Part shown: in pieces, positions 34,828 to 45,328 of the stretch
Numbering within the stretch: the first letter of the stretch is position 1
How the letters are laid out: every line of letters begins with the position of its first letter
NCBI RefSeq assembly: GCF_014697425.1
Contig: NZ_JACJRU010000016.1
Span: 62,001-126,000, forward strand
Reading direction: 5' to 3'
DNA from: Nostoc sp. FACHB-110
Lineage (GTDB): Bacteria; Cyanobacteriota; Cyanobacteriia; Cyanobacteriales; Nostocaceae
Length of the DNA: 64,000 bases
Notes under the pieces: model-generated
Databases searched by the model: none
What the model was told of the DNA's origin: nothing
What the model saw: only the letters and a program-made list of their open reading frames with translations
Position numbers and translations under genes: made by a program

Positions 34828-35415
34828 ATGCAAACTGTGAACACACCAGAAATCTCCCATGAAGCACATCCAGACTTGCGAGTGTTTGGACTGCTGACAT
34901 TTTTAATTTCCGAGTCATTGATGTTTGGTGGTTTTTTTGCCACTTACCTTTATCTACGCGGTGCTAACGCAGTTTGGCCGCCAGAAGGTACAGAAGTTGA
35001 ATTACTTGTACCAAGCATTAACACTATCATCCTAGTTTCTAGTAGTTTTGTGATTCATTTAGGTGATACAGCCATTAAGAAAAACAACGTTGTCGGAATG
35101 CGATTGTGGTATGGTATCACTGCACTAATGGGGGCTATTTTTTTGGGAGGTCAGGTATATGAATATTTGACTTTAGGATATGGCTTAACTACCAACGTGT
35201 TTGCTAACTGTTTTTATTTAATGACAGGCTTTCACGGGTTGCACGTATTTATTGGGTTGTTGTTAATTCTAGGTGTAATGTGGCGATCGCGCCGTGCCGG
35301 TCATTACTCTGCTACTAAACATACTGGTATTGAAATGGCTGAAATCTATTGGCATTTTGTCGACATTATTTGGATTATTCTCTTTTCACTGTTGTACATT
35401 CTGACCGAATTTTAG
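34828..35415 (+). CDS. coxC: Cytochrome c oxidase subunit III
   Basis: 195 aa, the short five-helix form of subunit III. Landmarks: LISESLMFGGFFATYLYLR, FYLMTGFHGLHVFIG and EIYWHFVDIIWIILF. It stabilises the oxidase and supports proton uptake. Last gene of the apparent coxB-coxA-coxC operon; the spacers (383 and 197 bp) are unusually long and filled with repeats. Confidence 0.95.
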   Translation: MQTVNTPEISHEAHPDLRVFGLLTFLISESLMFGGFFATYLYLRGANAVWPPEGTEVELLVPSINTIILVSSSFVIHLGDTAIKKNNVVGMRLWYGITALMGAIFLGGQVYEYLTLGYGLTTNVFANCFYLMTGFHGLHVFIGLLLILGVMWRSRRAGHYSATKHTGIEMAEIYWHFVDIIWIILFSLLYILTEF

Positions 35416-35816
35416 ATTTTAAATTTTGGATTCGCTTAGGGGCGGTTTTATTGATATTTTGGTTAATAAATAATCATATTAGTAAATCCGTCCTGACAAG
35501 ATTTAAAATATATAGCAATTATCGCACTATTTTAACTTAATAAAATAGTTTTTAAAAGCACGGAGAATTGAAAAAAATATTGATAGAAAATATAGTTTTA
35601 CTGAGATAATTAGTGTAGATAAAAATTGATAAATTATTTGCCAATTTGTATAAATATATAGTTTGTCACTCATCAAATATTTATATAATCAAGCTAATAG
35701 CAGGTTATTTATTATTTATAAAATAGCTATTAGTTACTAAGCGTCAAGAATACGATTGATTGTTAATTGCCATATCTGGGAACACTAATATTTGAACCTA
35801 GTCAGAGTTTAGTGGT
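35416..35816. other. Gene-free AT-rich spacer
   Basis: About 400 bp between coxC and the giant kinase gene, strongly AT-rich. No hairpin with a T-run, repeat family or reading frame of note was seen. Confidence 0.4.
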
Positions 35817-38800
35817 ATGTTGAGCATTCCCGGATATCAATTTGGCGAAGAAGTTTATAACGGCTTGAGAACACTTGTTTATCGTGGGTGTCGAGAACGG
35901 GACAGTCAACCCGTAGTGATTAAACTGCTGAAGAACCCTTATCCCAGTTTTAGTGAATTGGTGCAGTTTCGTAATCAATATACCATTGCCAAAAATCTTC
36001 ATTATCCCGGAATCATCGAAACTTATAGCTTAGAAACTTATCAAAATGGCTATGCAATAGTAATGGAAGATTTTGGGGGAATTTCCCTCAAAGATTATTT
36101 CACTGCTGTAGAACCGACATTTTTTTGGTCTTTACAGGAGTTTTTGCAGATAGCGATCGCACTTTGCAATATATTAGATACACTTTACCGCAATGGCATC
36201 ATTCATAAAGATATTAAGCCTAGCAATATTCTCATTAATCCTAAAACAAAGCAAATCAAGCTTATAGATTTTAGTATTGCATCGTTGTTACCACGGGAAA
36301 ATCAAACACTCATTAATCCTCAGGTTTTGGAAGGGACACTGGCTTATATTTCCCCAGAACAAACAGGAAGAATGAATCGCTTAATTGATTACCGAAGTGA
36401 TTTTTATTCTTTGGGTGTGACTTTTTATGAATTACTCACCGGAGAATTACCGTTTAAAGCCAAAGATGCGATGGAATTGCTACATTGTCATATGGCGAAA
36501 ATACCTACAGCATTACGAAAAAGAGTTGGGAGAACAAGTTTGGGGGAAGAAATTCCCCAAGTAATTTCCGATATTGTGATGAAATTGATGTCCAAAAATG
36601 CAGAAGACCGCTATCAAAGTGCGCTGGGACTGAAGCATGATTTGGAAAATTGTTTAACTCAATTCCAACAAAGAGGGAAAATTAAAAATTTCTTAATCGC
36701 GCAGCGAGATGTGTGCGATCGTTTTAATATTCCCGAAAAACTCTACGGACGTGAACAGGAAGTTCAAACTCTACTAGAAGCATTTGAGCGCGTTGCTAAC
36801 AGTGCAACAGAAATCATGTTAGTGGCTGGTTTTTCTGGTATTGGTAAAACAGCAGTTGTGAATGAAGTTCACAAACCAATTGTTAAACAGCGTGGTTATT
36901 TTATTAAAGGCAAATTTGACCAATTTAATCGGAATATTCCTTTCTCGGCTTTTGTACAAGCTTTCCGCGATTTAATGGGTCAATTACTAACCGAAAGTGA
37001 CCAAAAAATCAAACAATTGCAAGCTAAAATTACAGAAGCATTAGGAGATAATGCCCAAGTAATTATTGAAGTCATACCGGAATTAGAACTAATTATTGGT
37101 AAACAACTACCAGCACCAGAATTATCAGCAAATGCAGCACAAAATCGCTTCAATTTACTATTACAAAAATTTATCAAATTATTTTGCAGTCAAGAGCATC
37201 CATTAGTCATATTCTTAGATGACTTACAATGGATTGATTCTACTTCTTTAAAACTTATCCAATCATTAATCAGTGAGGCAAATTCTGGTTACTTATTACT
37301 GATTGGTGCGTATCGAGATAATGAAGTATCTGCGGCCCATAGTTTAATGCTGACGTTAGACGAAATCAAAAAAAATGGCATCAAAATTAATAAAATTACT
37401 CTTAAAACGTTAAATGAATTCAAATTAAATCAATTAGTAGCAGATACACTTAACTGCAAAGAAATCTTAGCTAAACCACTATCAAAATTAATTTATCAAA
37501 AAACTCAAGGCAATCCATTTTTTGCAACCCAGTTTATTAAAGCTTTACATCAAGATGGTTTAATTAATTTTAATTATGAGCAAGGACATTGGCAATGTGA
37601 TATATCAAAAATTAGCCAGCGATCGCTCACAAATAATGTCGTTGAATTTATGGCATTACAACTCCAAAAACTGCCAAAATCCACTCAAGAGGTTTTAAAA
37701 TTAGCTGCTTGTATAGGGAATCAATTTGATTTAGAAACCTTAGCAATTGTTTCGCAACAATCAACAGCCGAAACAGCTGCTTGTTTATGGAGTTCTTTAC
37801 AAGCAGGTTTAATTTTACCTCAAAGCGAAGTTTATAAGTTTTTTATTGACTTAGATAATCAAGAAATTCCTCAAGCAAATTCTGAAACTTTTGTTTATAA
37901 GTTTCTGCACGATCGCATTCAACAAGCCGCCTATTTATTAATCCCTGAATCAGACAAGCAATTAACTCATTTTAATATTGGGCAATTGTTATTAACTAAC
38001 ACGCCAATCTCACAACATGAAGAAAAAATATTTGCCATTGTTAATCAACTCAATTGTGGGATTAGGCTAGTAAATACAGAGGCACAAAAGCAGGAACTAG
38101 CAAATTTAAATTTAAATGCAGCCCAAAAAGCGAAAACCTCAACTGCGTATAGTGCAGCTTGGGATTACTGCACAACAGCACTACAACTTTTAAACACAAA
38201 CAGTTGGCAAAATCAATATGATTTGACTTTAAAAATATATGAAACAGCTACAGAAGCAGCTTATTTAAGTGGCAACTTTGTCGAAATGGAAAGGCTAGCA
38301 ACATCTGTAATTCAGCAAGCTAAAACCATTCTTGACACCATCAAAATTTACGAAATTCAAAGTCAAGCTTTAGTTGTTCAAAATCAATCATTGGCTGCTA
38401 TTAAGGCAGGATTAGAAATTCTTAAATTATTGGGGATAGAATTTCCCGAAAACCCAACTCCCAATGATATTGGTGCAGCATTTCAAGAAATGCAATTAAC
38501 TTATCAAGGTCAAGAAATCCCCGATTTAATCAATCTACCATTGATGACTGACCCCAATCAATTAGCAATTATGCGCCTCATATCGAGTATCTTACCAGCT
38601 GCATTTCTTTCATCTCCTATACTATATGTATTGCTAACTTTTAAAGAAGTCAGTTTATCAATTAAATATGGTAATACTGCTATTGCTAGCCATAGTTACG
38701 CCTGTTGTGCAGCAATTATTTGTGGCGGGATGGGAGATATTGAAACAGGTTATAAATTTGGTCAACTTGCCTTAAATTTATTACACAAGCTAAATGCTAA

Positions 38801-41800
38801 AGAACTGCAATGTAAAGTGGATGCTATGGTTTATGGCTTTATTAAACATTGGCAAGAGAATGTGAGCATCACTTTAATTCCTCTCAAAGAAGCCTATTCT
38901 ATTGGGTTAGAAACTGGCGACTTTCAATTTGCCGGATATTCCGCAGTTATGTATTGTGCATTTGCCTATTTTGCCGGGATAGAAAAAGAATTATCAGAGC
39001 TTGAACAAGAAGTCATTGTTTTACATGATTCTCTCTTGCAAGCCAAGCAAATGAGCGCAGTTAACTATTTTCAAATGTTGCGGCAAGCAATACATGATTG
39101 TCAAGTAGGTAGAAGCTCATCCCCATACTTAAAAGGTGAATTTTGTGATGAAGCAGCTATGTTGCCTAATTACATTCAATCTAGCGATCGCATGGGCATA
39201 TTCTACCTTTATTTTCACAAACTCTGCTTAAATTATCTGTTTGCAGATTACCAGCAAGCAATTATTGATGCGGCTTTATGTGAACAATATTTAGATGGTG
39301 CTGTGGGTTTTCCTTATATTCCTATTTTTCATTTTTATGACTCTCTAGCAAACATAGCTGCATATCAAGCATCACCACAAAAAGATTTAAACGAGCTACT
39401 GCAAAAAATCAGCACAAATCAGCAGAAATTACAAAATTGGGCTGCTCACGCTCCCATGAATTATTTGCATAAATTTGAATTAGTTTCCGCCGAACTTGAT
39501 CAATTACTTGGCAAAAAATGGGAAGCAATTGAAGGCTACGAGCGTGCTATTACTGGCGCAAAGAAAAATGGCTATATCCGCGAAGAAGCACTTGCAAATG
39601 AACTTGCAGCTAAATTTTATTTGAAAATCAATCAAGAAAAAGCCGCTCAAGGATATATGCAAGAAGCCTATTATGGTTATGCTCGCTGGGGTGCAAAAGC
39701 TAAAACTGAGGATTTAGAAAAATCCTATCCTCAACTACTTAAACCTATTTTACAACAGCGACAAATCAACTTACATCCTTTAGAAACTATAACCACAATT
39801 GCCGAAAAATCCACTACTAATAGCACAAGTATTACTGATATTTTAAATTTTGCTGCTGTGTTCAAAGCAGCCCAAACTATCTCTAGTACTATCGAATTAG
39901 ATCAACTTGTAGCGAGCTTGACTCAAATTATTGTAGAAAATTCTGGGGCGAAAAAATCTGCATTAATTTTGCCTGATGAATGGGGTAACTGGCAAGTTAA
40001 AGCAATTACTTGGATTAATCATCAAGTAAATTCTCAAGGGAATATTCAAACTATTTTGAATTTAGAATCAATGGATACTTGCCCAGATATTCCTAAAACT
40101 ATCATCAATTATGTCAAACATACTCAAAGAACAATTATCATCGATAATTGCAAAACAGATATTCCGGTACTAATTGGTGAATATATGCAGCACATCCAAC
40201 CCCAGAGTGTATTATGTACGCCAATTATTCATCAAGGGCATTTAGTAGGAATTCTCTATTTAGAAAATAAACTGACAAGTGGTGTATTTAATCGCGATCG
40301 CCTGGAAATTATTCAAATTTTATCAACCCAAGCGGCGATTTCTTTAGAAAATGCTCGCCTTTATCGAGAATCTCAAGATCAAGCGCGACAGTTACAACAA
40401 TCTCTCCAGCAACAAAAAACTTTATTTAAAGTCGTCTCTCAGATTCGAGAATCTTTAGAGTTAGATAGCATTTTTCGAGCCGTTACCCAAAATATTCGCC
40501 AAATTCTTAATGCCGATCGCGTCGGTATTTATCAATTTCATCTCAATGAAAATTATGAATATGGCGAATTTATTGCAGAAGATGTTTTACCACAATTTAC
40601 CTCAGCTTTAGCCGTGAAAGTGCAAGATAATTGCTTTGGTGAAAAATTTGCCAATTTATATAAAAAAGGACGCTTCTGCTCTATACCTGATGTTAATACA
40701 GACACAATTTTAGATTGTCATCGACAAATTTTAGCGCAATTCCAAATCCAAGCCTCTTTAGTAGTCCCAATTATGCAGGATGATGAACTGTGGGGATTAC
40801 TCTGCATTCATCAATGCGATCGCCCACGTTATTGGCAACCTTTTGAAATTCAATTTGCTCAACAAGTTGGCGCACAATTAGGAGTAGCCCTCAAGCAAAC
40901 AGATTTATTAATTAAAACTAAACAACAAGCTACCCAATTAGAACAAGCACTGCAACATCTTCAGCAAACGCAACTGCAATTAGTTCAAAATGAAAAAATG
41001 TCTGCCTTGGGTAATCTTGTTGCAGGTGTAGCTCACGAAATGAATAATCCCCTCGGCTTTATTTCTGCTAGTTTAGAACAAGCTAAACCTACTTTGACAG
41101 ATATTATTGAACATTTGCAACTGTATCAAACAGGCTCAAGTCATAATGAAGAAACTATTATCAACCATGCCAAACAAATCGATTTAGATTACAGCTTAGA
41201 AGACTTGCCTAAGATGCTTGATTCAATGATATTAGCTAGCGAAAGATTAAAAAATATCAGTACTAGTTTACGAACTTTCTCCCGTGCGGATAAAGATTAC
41301 AAAGTACCTTTTGATATTCATGAAGGCATTGATAGTACAATCTTAATTCTCAAGCATCGTCTCAAAGCCAACGATAAACGTCCAGCAATTGAAGTGGTAA
41401 CTAATTATGATAATTTACCCAAAATTGAATGCTTTCCCGGACAATTAAATCAGGTATTTATGAATATTTTAGCCAATGCTATTGATGCTTTAGAAGAAGC
41501 CAATACAGAACGTAGCTTTAAAGATATTGAGGCAAATCCTAACCGCATTACTGTCACAACTTCTCTGCATAATCACCAAATCACTATCAAAATTGCTGAT
41601 AATGGTAAGGGTATGGATGAAGCCGTACAACAAAAGATTTTTGACCACTTATTTACTACCAAAGAAGTGGGTAAAGGTACAGGTTTAGGATTACCAATCG
41701 CTCGTCAAATAGTTGTAGAAAAACATGGTGGTAGCATCGATGTGAATTCTACCCTAGGGCAAGGCACGGAATTTGTCATTGAATTGCCTGTAACATCAAT

Positions 41801-41819
41801 TCTCTATGAGCCTGCATAG
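35817..41819 (+). CDS. Giant Ser/Thr kinase-AAA ATPase-GAF-histidine kinase fusion (HstK-like)
   Basis: 2000 aa, no transmembrane helices. Order: Ser/Thr kinase (about 8-285) with HKDIKPSN and a variant DFS in place of DFG; AAA/ORC-like ATPase (about 310-590) with Walker A GFSGIGKT and Walker B VIFLDDLQWID; a long TPR-like helical region (about 590-1330); two GAF domains (about 1370-1530 and 1545-1710); a coiled coil; and a histidine kinase core with H1740 in AGVAHEMNNPLGF, N-box NQVFMNILANAIDAL, G2 GKGTGLGLPI. The layout is that of the cyanobacterial HstK dual-kinase family. The inputs are likely small molecules via GAF; no receiver is attached or adjacent. Confidence 0.93.
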   Translation: MLSIPGYQFGEEVYNGLRTLVYRGCRERDSQPVVIKLLKNPYPSFSELVQFRNQYTIAKNLHYPGIIETYSLETYQNGYAIVMEDFGGISLKDYFTAVEPTFFWSLQEFLQIAIALCNILDTLYRNGIIHKDIKPSNILINPKTKQIKLIDFSIASLLPRENQTLINPQVLEGTLAYISPEQTGRMNRLIDYRSDFYSLGVTFYELLTGELPFKAKDAMELLHCHMAKIPTALRKRVGRTSLGEEIPQVISDIVMKLMSKNAEDRYQSALGLKHDLENCLTQFQQRGKIKNFLIAQRDVCDRFNIPEKLYGREQEVQTLLEAFERVANSATEIMLVAGFSGIGKTAVVNEVHKPIVKQRGYFIKGKFDQFNRNIPFSAFVQAFRDLMGQLLTESDQKIKQLQAKITEALGDNAQVIIEVIPELELIIGKQLPAPELSANAAQNRFNLLLQKFIKLFCSQEHPLVIFLDDLQWIDSTSLKLIQSLISEANSGYLLLIGAYRDNEVSAAHSLMLTLDEIKKNGIKINKITLKTLNEFKLNQLVADTLNCKEILAKPLSKLIYQKTQGNPFFATQFIKALHQDGLINFNYEQGHWQCDISKISQRSLTNNVVEFMALQLQKLPKSTQEVLKLAACIGNQFDLETLAIVSQQSTAETAACLWSSLQAGLILPQSEVYKFFIDLDNQEIPQANSETFVYKFLHDRIQQAAYLLIPESDKQLTHFNIGQLLLTNTPISQHEEKIFAIVNQLNCGIRLVNTEAQKQELANLNLNAAQKAKTSTAYSAAWDYCTTALQLLNTNSWQNQYDLTLKIYETATEAAYLSGNFVEMERLATSVIQQAKTILDTIKIYEIQSQALVVQNQSLAAIKAGLEILKLLGIEFPENPTPNDIGAAFQEMQLTYQGQEIPDLINLPLMTDPNQLAIMRLISSILPAAFLSSPILYVLLTFKEVSLSIKYGNTAIASHSYACCAAIICGGMGDIETGYKFGQLALNLLHKLNAKELQCKVDAMVYGFIKHWQENVSITLIPLKEAYSIGLETGDFQFAGYSAVMYCAFAYFAGIEKELSELEQEVIVLHDSLLQAKQMSAVNYFQMLRQAIHDCQVGRSSSPYLKGEFCDEAAMLPNYIQSSDRMGIFYLYFHKLCLNYLFADYQQAIIDAALCEQYLDGAVGFPYIPIFHFYDSLANIAAYQASPQKDLNELLQKISTNQQKLQNWAAHAPMNYLHKFELVSAELDQLLGKKWEAIEGYERAITGAKKNGYIREEALANELAAKFYLKINQEKAAQGYMQEAYYGYARWGAKAKTEDLEKSYPQLLKPILQQRQINLHPLETITTIAEKSTTNSTSITDILNFAAVFKAAQTISSTIELDQLVASLTQIIVENSGAKKSALILPDEWGNWQVKAITWINHQVNSQGNIQTILNLESMDTCPDIPKTIINYVKHTQRTIIIDNCKTDIPVLIGEYMQHIQPQSVLCTPIIHQGHLVGILYLENKLTSGVFNRDRLEIIQILSTQAAISLENARLYRESQDQARQLQQSLQQQKTLFKVVSQIRESLELDSIFRAVTQNIRQILNADRVGIYQFHLNENYEYGEFIAEDVLPQFTSALAVKVQDNCFGEKFANLYKKGRFCSIPDVNTDTILDCHRQILAQFQIQASLVVPIMQDDELWGLLCIHQCDRPRYWQPFEIQFAQQVGAQLGVALKQTDLLIKTKQQATQLEQALQHLQQTQLQLVQNEKMSALGNLVAGVAHEMNNPLGFISASLEQAKPTLTDIIEHLQLYQTGSSHNEETIINHAKQIDLDYSLEDLPKMLDSMILASERLKNISTSLRTFSRADKDYKVPFDIHEGIDSTILILKHRLKANDKRPAIEVVTNYDNLPKIECFPGQLNQVFMNILANAIDALEEANTERSFKDIEANPNRITVTTSLHNHQITIKIADNGKGMDEAVQQKIFDHLFTTKEVGKGTGLGLPIARQIVVEKHGGSIDVNSTLGQGTEFVIELPVTSILYEPA

Positions 41820-41879
41820 AATCAAGCTTGGTGAAACAGTCCTGATAAAATAAAAGCAAACTCACAGCTATCAATTGCC

Positions 41880-42497
41880 ATGACGCAAGCTTTACAAAAT
41901 GTAGTTACGTTTGAGGAATTTATAGCATGGTATCCCGAAAACTCTGGGATACGTTACGAATTGCATCATGGAGAAATTGTAGAAATGGCACAGCCGACAG
42001 GAAAACATGAAAGGATCAAAGGGTTTGCGGCGGCTGAATTGACTATAGAATTTAGAAGATTAAGATTGCCTTACTTTATTCCCAATCAGGCAATAGTCAG
42101 ACCACCCCAAAGAGAATCAGGCTATTTTCCCGATGTATTAATCCTCAATGACGTTGCTTTAGTTGATGAACCACTGTGGGAAAAATATTCTACTGTTACT
42201 AAAGGAAGTTCCATACCATTAGTTATTGAGGTGGTCAGTACTAATTGGCGTGATGATTACTATTTGAAGTTGGCAGATTATGAAGAAATGGAAATTCTTG
42301 AATATTGGATTATTGACTATGCAGCATTAGGAGCAAAGAAATTCATTGGCAATCCTAAACAACCTACTTTCTCAGTTTATCAACTTATTGATGGGGAGTA
42401 CCAAGTAAGTCAGTTTCGCGGAAACGATAAAATTATATCGCCTACCTTCCCTGAGTTGAATTTGACAGCAGAACAAGTTTTTAATTTTGGTCAATGA
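41880..42497 (+). CDS. Uma2-family (DUF820) putative restriction-endonuclease-fold protein
   Basis: 205 aa, typical length. PD-(D/E)XK-like pattern: RYELHHGEIVEM, then FPDVLILN, LVIEVVSTNWRDDYYLKLADYEE (span 42217-42285) and EYWIIDY. Very numerous in cyanobacteria and mostly uncharacterised. No toxin-antitoxin or methylase partner lies beside it. A hairpin terminator at 42544-42570 follows. Confidence 0.92.
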   Translation: MTQALQNVVTFEEFIAWYPENSGIRYELHHGEIVEMAQPTGKHERIKGFAAAELTIEFRRLRLPYFIPNQAIVRPPQRESGYFPDVLILNDVALVDEPLWEKYSTVTKGSSIPLVIEVVSTNWRDDYYLKLADYEEMEILEYWIIDYAALGAKKFIGNPKQPTFSVYQLIDGEYQVSQFRGNDKIISPTFPELNLTAEQVFNFGQ

Positions 42498-42543
42498 GTC
42501 TGGGATTTTCTCAAAAATAAAAGCAGATTAGATAAAAATCATC

Positions 42544-42570
42544 AGTAGGGGGATCGATATCACCCCTACT
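42544..42570. terminator. Hairpin between convergent genes
   Basis: AGTAGGGG (42544-42551) pairs with CCCCTACT (42563-42570) between the Uma2 and dioxygenase genes. Confidence 0.6.
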
Positions 42571-42578
42571 ACTTTGCT

Positions 42579-43493
42579 CTATACTAAAGCAGGTTCACGT
42601 CGGTTATATGCCGATGAATCTCCTTTAATTGCTTCACTTTGTTTACCATCAATACCAACAGGAACATCGCCAACTATGGTGACTCGCTGAACGTGACGCG
42701 GTTGATTGCCGTAATCAGCGATCGCATAATGTTGTGTAGCGCGATTATCCCAAAAAGCTACATCACCAACTTTCCAACGCCAGCGGACGGTATTTTCGGG
42801 ACGGGTGACATAAGCTTGCAACAATTTAATAATTTCATCAGATTCATTTTGTGACAAGCCACGCAGACGACGCACAAAACCACCGATAAATAAGCCCCGT
42901 TCGCCAGATTCTGGATGCACACGCACAACTGGATGCAAAGTTTCGTACACCGTAGAGGTGAACACAGCCCGATGTTCTAAAATTTCTTGTGGTAAATCAA
43001 TTGTGGCGGCAGCATAATCATAGGCGTTGCTGTGAACTGCCCAAAGTTGATCAGCAAGATGACGCAGCGGATCTGGCAAATCTTCGTAAGCAGTTACAGA
43101 GTTTGCCCAAATTGTATCGCCTCCTGAAGGTGGGATGACCAACGCCCGCAAAATTGAACCGAGAGGAGGACGGTCTACAAATGTTACATCGGTGTGCCAG
43201 TTGTTAGCGCGGCTCACTGTCTTGCCGTAATTCAAGTCCAGGACTTCGGGGTTTTCTGGGAGTGATGGAACGGTGGGATGGGCTGTAGTGACTTCGCCAA
43301 AGCGACGAGCAAAGGCTACTTGTCCTTGTGCGTCGAGGTTCTGCTCGTGGAAAAAGATAACTTTGTATTTAACTAGAGCTTTGCGGATATCGCTGATAAT
43401 TTCATCGCTGAGATTATTACTCAGGTCAACACCGATGATTTTGGCTCCAATACGTCCAGCAACTGGTTTGATGTCAAAGTGTTGAGAAGTCAT
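42579..43493 (-). CDS. TauD/TfdA-family Fe(II)/2-oxoglutarate dioxygenase
   Basis: 304 aa, normal length. Iron-binding motif HTD (H100, D102 in NNWHTDVTF) and distal His in WDNRATQHYAI; the 2-oxoglutarate-binding Arg is in HVQRVTIVG. The closest functional class is taurine/alkylsulfonate or aryloxyalkanoate dioxygenase, but substrate specificity cannot be read from sequence. It is the last gene of an operon with GST and CmcJ/NvfI-like genes (74-bp gap upstream), and no taurine transporter is adjacent. Confidence 0.9.
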   Translation of the reverse strand: MTSQHFDIKPVAGRIGAKIIGVDLSNNLSDEIISDIRKALVKYKVIFFHEQNLDAQGQVAFARRFGEVTTAHPTVPSLPENPEVLDLNYGKTVSRANNWHTDVTFVDRPPLGSILRALVIPPSGGDTIWANSVTAYEDLPDPLRHLADQLWAVHSNAYDYAAATIDLPQEILEHRAVFTSTVYETLHPVVRVHPESGERGLFIGGFVRRLRGLSQNESDEIIKLLQAYVTRPENTVRWRWKVGDVAFWDNRATQHYAIADYGNQPRHVQRVTIVGDVPVGIDGKQSEAIKGDSSAYNRREPALV

Positions 43494-43567
43494 GAGATTT
43501 ATCTTTCTAAGGGTTAATTCATTTGTTTCCCAAACGCCGAGGCGCAGATATTTTCAGAAGAAGGTAT

Positions 43568-44434
43568 CTATGCGTCGTAAAAAATAAATGTCCGTAATTC
43601 AATGCTTTCTCTAGGAGGTGCATTACTGGGACTAGTTGGATCTTCAAAAGCTGTATGGGCGGCAAAACGGGCGCGTCCATCTTCTGCAGAGTCGAAGCAT
43701 TTAATAAATAGTGCTTCGTTTGGGTGCATTTGTGGGAAGTAATACCACTTGTGTTCGGGATTATATGTAACTGCGTAAGTCTCACCGATGCGATCGCGGT
43801 ACACTAAATCACCTGCTACTAAGTCGTTTTTGGCAATACTTTGCGCGTCACACAGTGCTAATGGCGACTCTTGAATTGGTTGAGCGATGGCGCGCCAAAC
43901 ATTTACAATAGCGAATCTCTTTTGCAATACTGCATCAATATTCTCTATGCCGCGCGCGGCTAGTTCTAAATGAGCGCGAGTATAGCCAGATTTAGCTGTG
44001 AAATCGTTATGTACGCGCTTGGCAGGTTCTTTAATATTGTTCTCACCAGGCTTTGATTTGCCAGCATTGCGCAGGGTGTGATCGAATATCACTACCTGTG
44101 TTGCACCTGTGACTTCTTTTAATAATTGCTCTGCTTCTGGATAGTAAACGCGGCGTATTTCGTCTTCGTCGTAAAAGTCGCGCACACTGGTGTGATGTGC
44201 TGTAAAAGCAAAACCTTCTTGATCTAACGAAATGTTTTCAGAGATAGAACGAGCATTATAGATAGGGAGTTTGTACGTTTGAAAATTACCATTAGTGCGC
44301 GGGATTCCTGGCGGTGGTTCGTAGGTGTAGTTCACAGGTTTTTGTGCCATTGGAATCAGATAACTCAGATTCGCCTCTACGTATGGCAATTCTTGGGAAA
44401 TCGGTCTGTCTAGAACTTGATTATTTAAGCTCAT
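43568..44434 (-). CDS. CmcJ/NvfI-family oxidoreductase
   Basis: 288 aa. The N-terminal strand pattern, the HNDFT motif (KRVHNDFTAKSGYTRAH region), and the C-terminal FIKCFDS/RFAAHTAFEDP block are those of the CmcJ/NvfI family. The family is iron/2-oxoglutarate-type and is found in cephamycin (CmcJ) and meroterpenoid biosynthesis. Middle gene of the three-gene operon, 40 bp after the GST gene. The substrate is unknown; a partnership with the adjacent TauD-like enzyme is inferred from order only. Confidence 0.85.
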   Translation of the reverse strand: MSLNNQVLDRPISQELPYVEANLSYLIPMAQKPVNYTYEPPPGIPRTNGNFQTYKLPIYNARSISENISLDQEGFAFTAHHTSVRDFYDEDEIRRVYYPEAEQLLKEVTGATQVVIFDHTLRNAGKSKPGENNIKEPAKRVHNDFTAKSGYTRAHLELAARGIENIDAVLQKRFAIVNVWRAIAQPIQESPLALCDAQSIAKNDLVAGDLVYRDRIGETYAVTYNPEHKWYYFPQMHPNEALFIKCFDSAEDGRARFAAHTAFEDPTSPSNAPPRESIELRTFIFYDA

Positions 44435-44474
44435 AGGTCATCCCATTTTGGATTTTGTGATTGGTTATGGATAG

Positions 44475-45146
44475 CTATTTTTGTGCTGCACCAACGGGAA
44501 CTGGTTCACCGAGAATTTTGGCGAATCTTTGGATATAAAACTCCGTAGGATTGGCGACTTGCTGAATGGAAGAGCGATCGCGTACTATACTCCACCATCT
44601 CTGCAAGCGTGGAGTTTCTGCGGGAAGGGTGAATTGGCGGAAGTGTTCTAACAGTGGTAAACGTTCAAACCAAGGATAAAAACTAATATCAACCAGGCTA
44701 AATTGATCCCCTAATAAATAATCACCTTGGGCGAATGCTTCTTTCTCTATATAAAGGAGTGCTTCGATAAACTCTGTTTTTCCTTGTTCATGTTCTTGGC
44801 TATCTTTACCACGCAGAAACTTGTTAAAAGCCGGGACTAAGCGAGTGTTGGCGTAGTCTATCCAGATCCGTGCGATCGCTTTTTGTGCCGGATCTTGAGG
44901 TAATAAAGCTGGTTCTGGAAAAACTTCTTCTAGATATTCGTTGATAATCGCAGATTCGTAAATTTCCACATCCCCATGTTGAATCGCCGGAACCTTGCCA
45001 TAGCGGGAAATCTGGGTGTAACCTTCTGGTTTGTTTTGGAGATCAATTTCTACTGGGGTGAAGTCAATGCCTTTTTCTAATAAAACTACACGGGTACGCT
45101 GAGAGAAGGTAGATGCTTTAGCAAAGTAAAGTTTTAAGTTACTCAT
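44475..45146 (-). CDS. Glutathione S-transferase family protein
   Basis: 223 aa with an N-terminal thioredoxin-like GST domain (1-80; STFSQRTR active-site region, KVPAIQHGD, ESAIINEYLEE glutathione-binding segment) and an all-helical C-terminal domain (LLGDQFSLVDISFYPWFERL). First gene of the operon; its promoter is presumably in 45147-45524. It probably conjugates glutathione to, or isomerises, an intermediate handled by the two downstream oxygenases (inference). Confidence 0.92.
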   Translation of the reverse strand: MSNLKLYFAKASTFSQRTRVVLLEKGIDFTPVEIDLQNKPEGYTQISRYGKVPAIQHGDVEIYESAIINEYLEEVFPEPALLPQDPAQKAIARIWIDYANTRLVPAFNKFLRGKDSQEHEQGKTEFIEALLYIEKEAFAQGDYLLGDQFSLVDISFYPWFERLPLLEHFRQFTLPAETPRLQRWWSIVRDRSSIQQVANPTEFYIQRFAKILGEPVPVGAAQK

Positions 45147-45328
45147 GAAGTTTTTTCCTTGGAGTTATCAGGTAGATTGCACAACTCAAACTAAAAGAGT
45201 TAACTGACAGGTAGGGCGTTAATCTTTTAGTTTAATACACTTTATCGGTCGATTTAACGTAGTATAGACATTATACAGCCTTTATAAAATATGTATACCT
45301 AATTATTAGTCAAACTAAATATATTCAT

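Noticed and set aside
43519..43785. 88-aa minus-strand open frame
   Set aside because: Overlaps the CmcJ/NvfI-like gene in another frame; a shadow.
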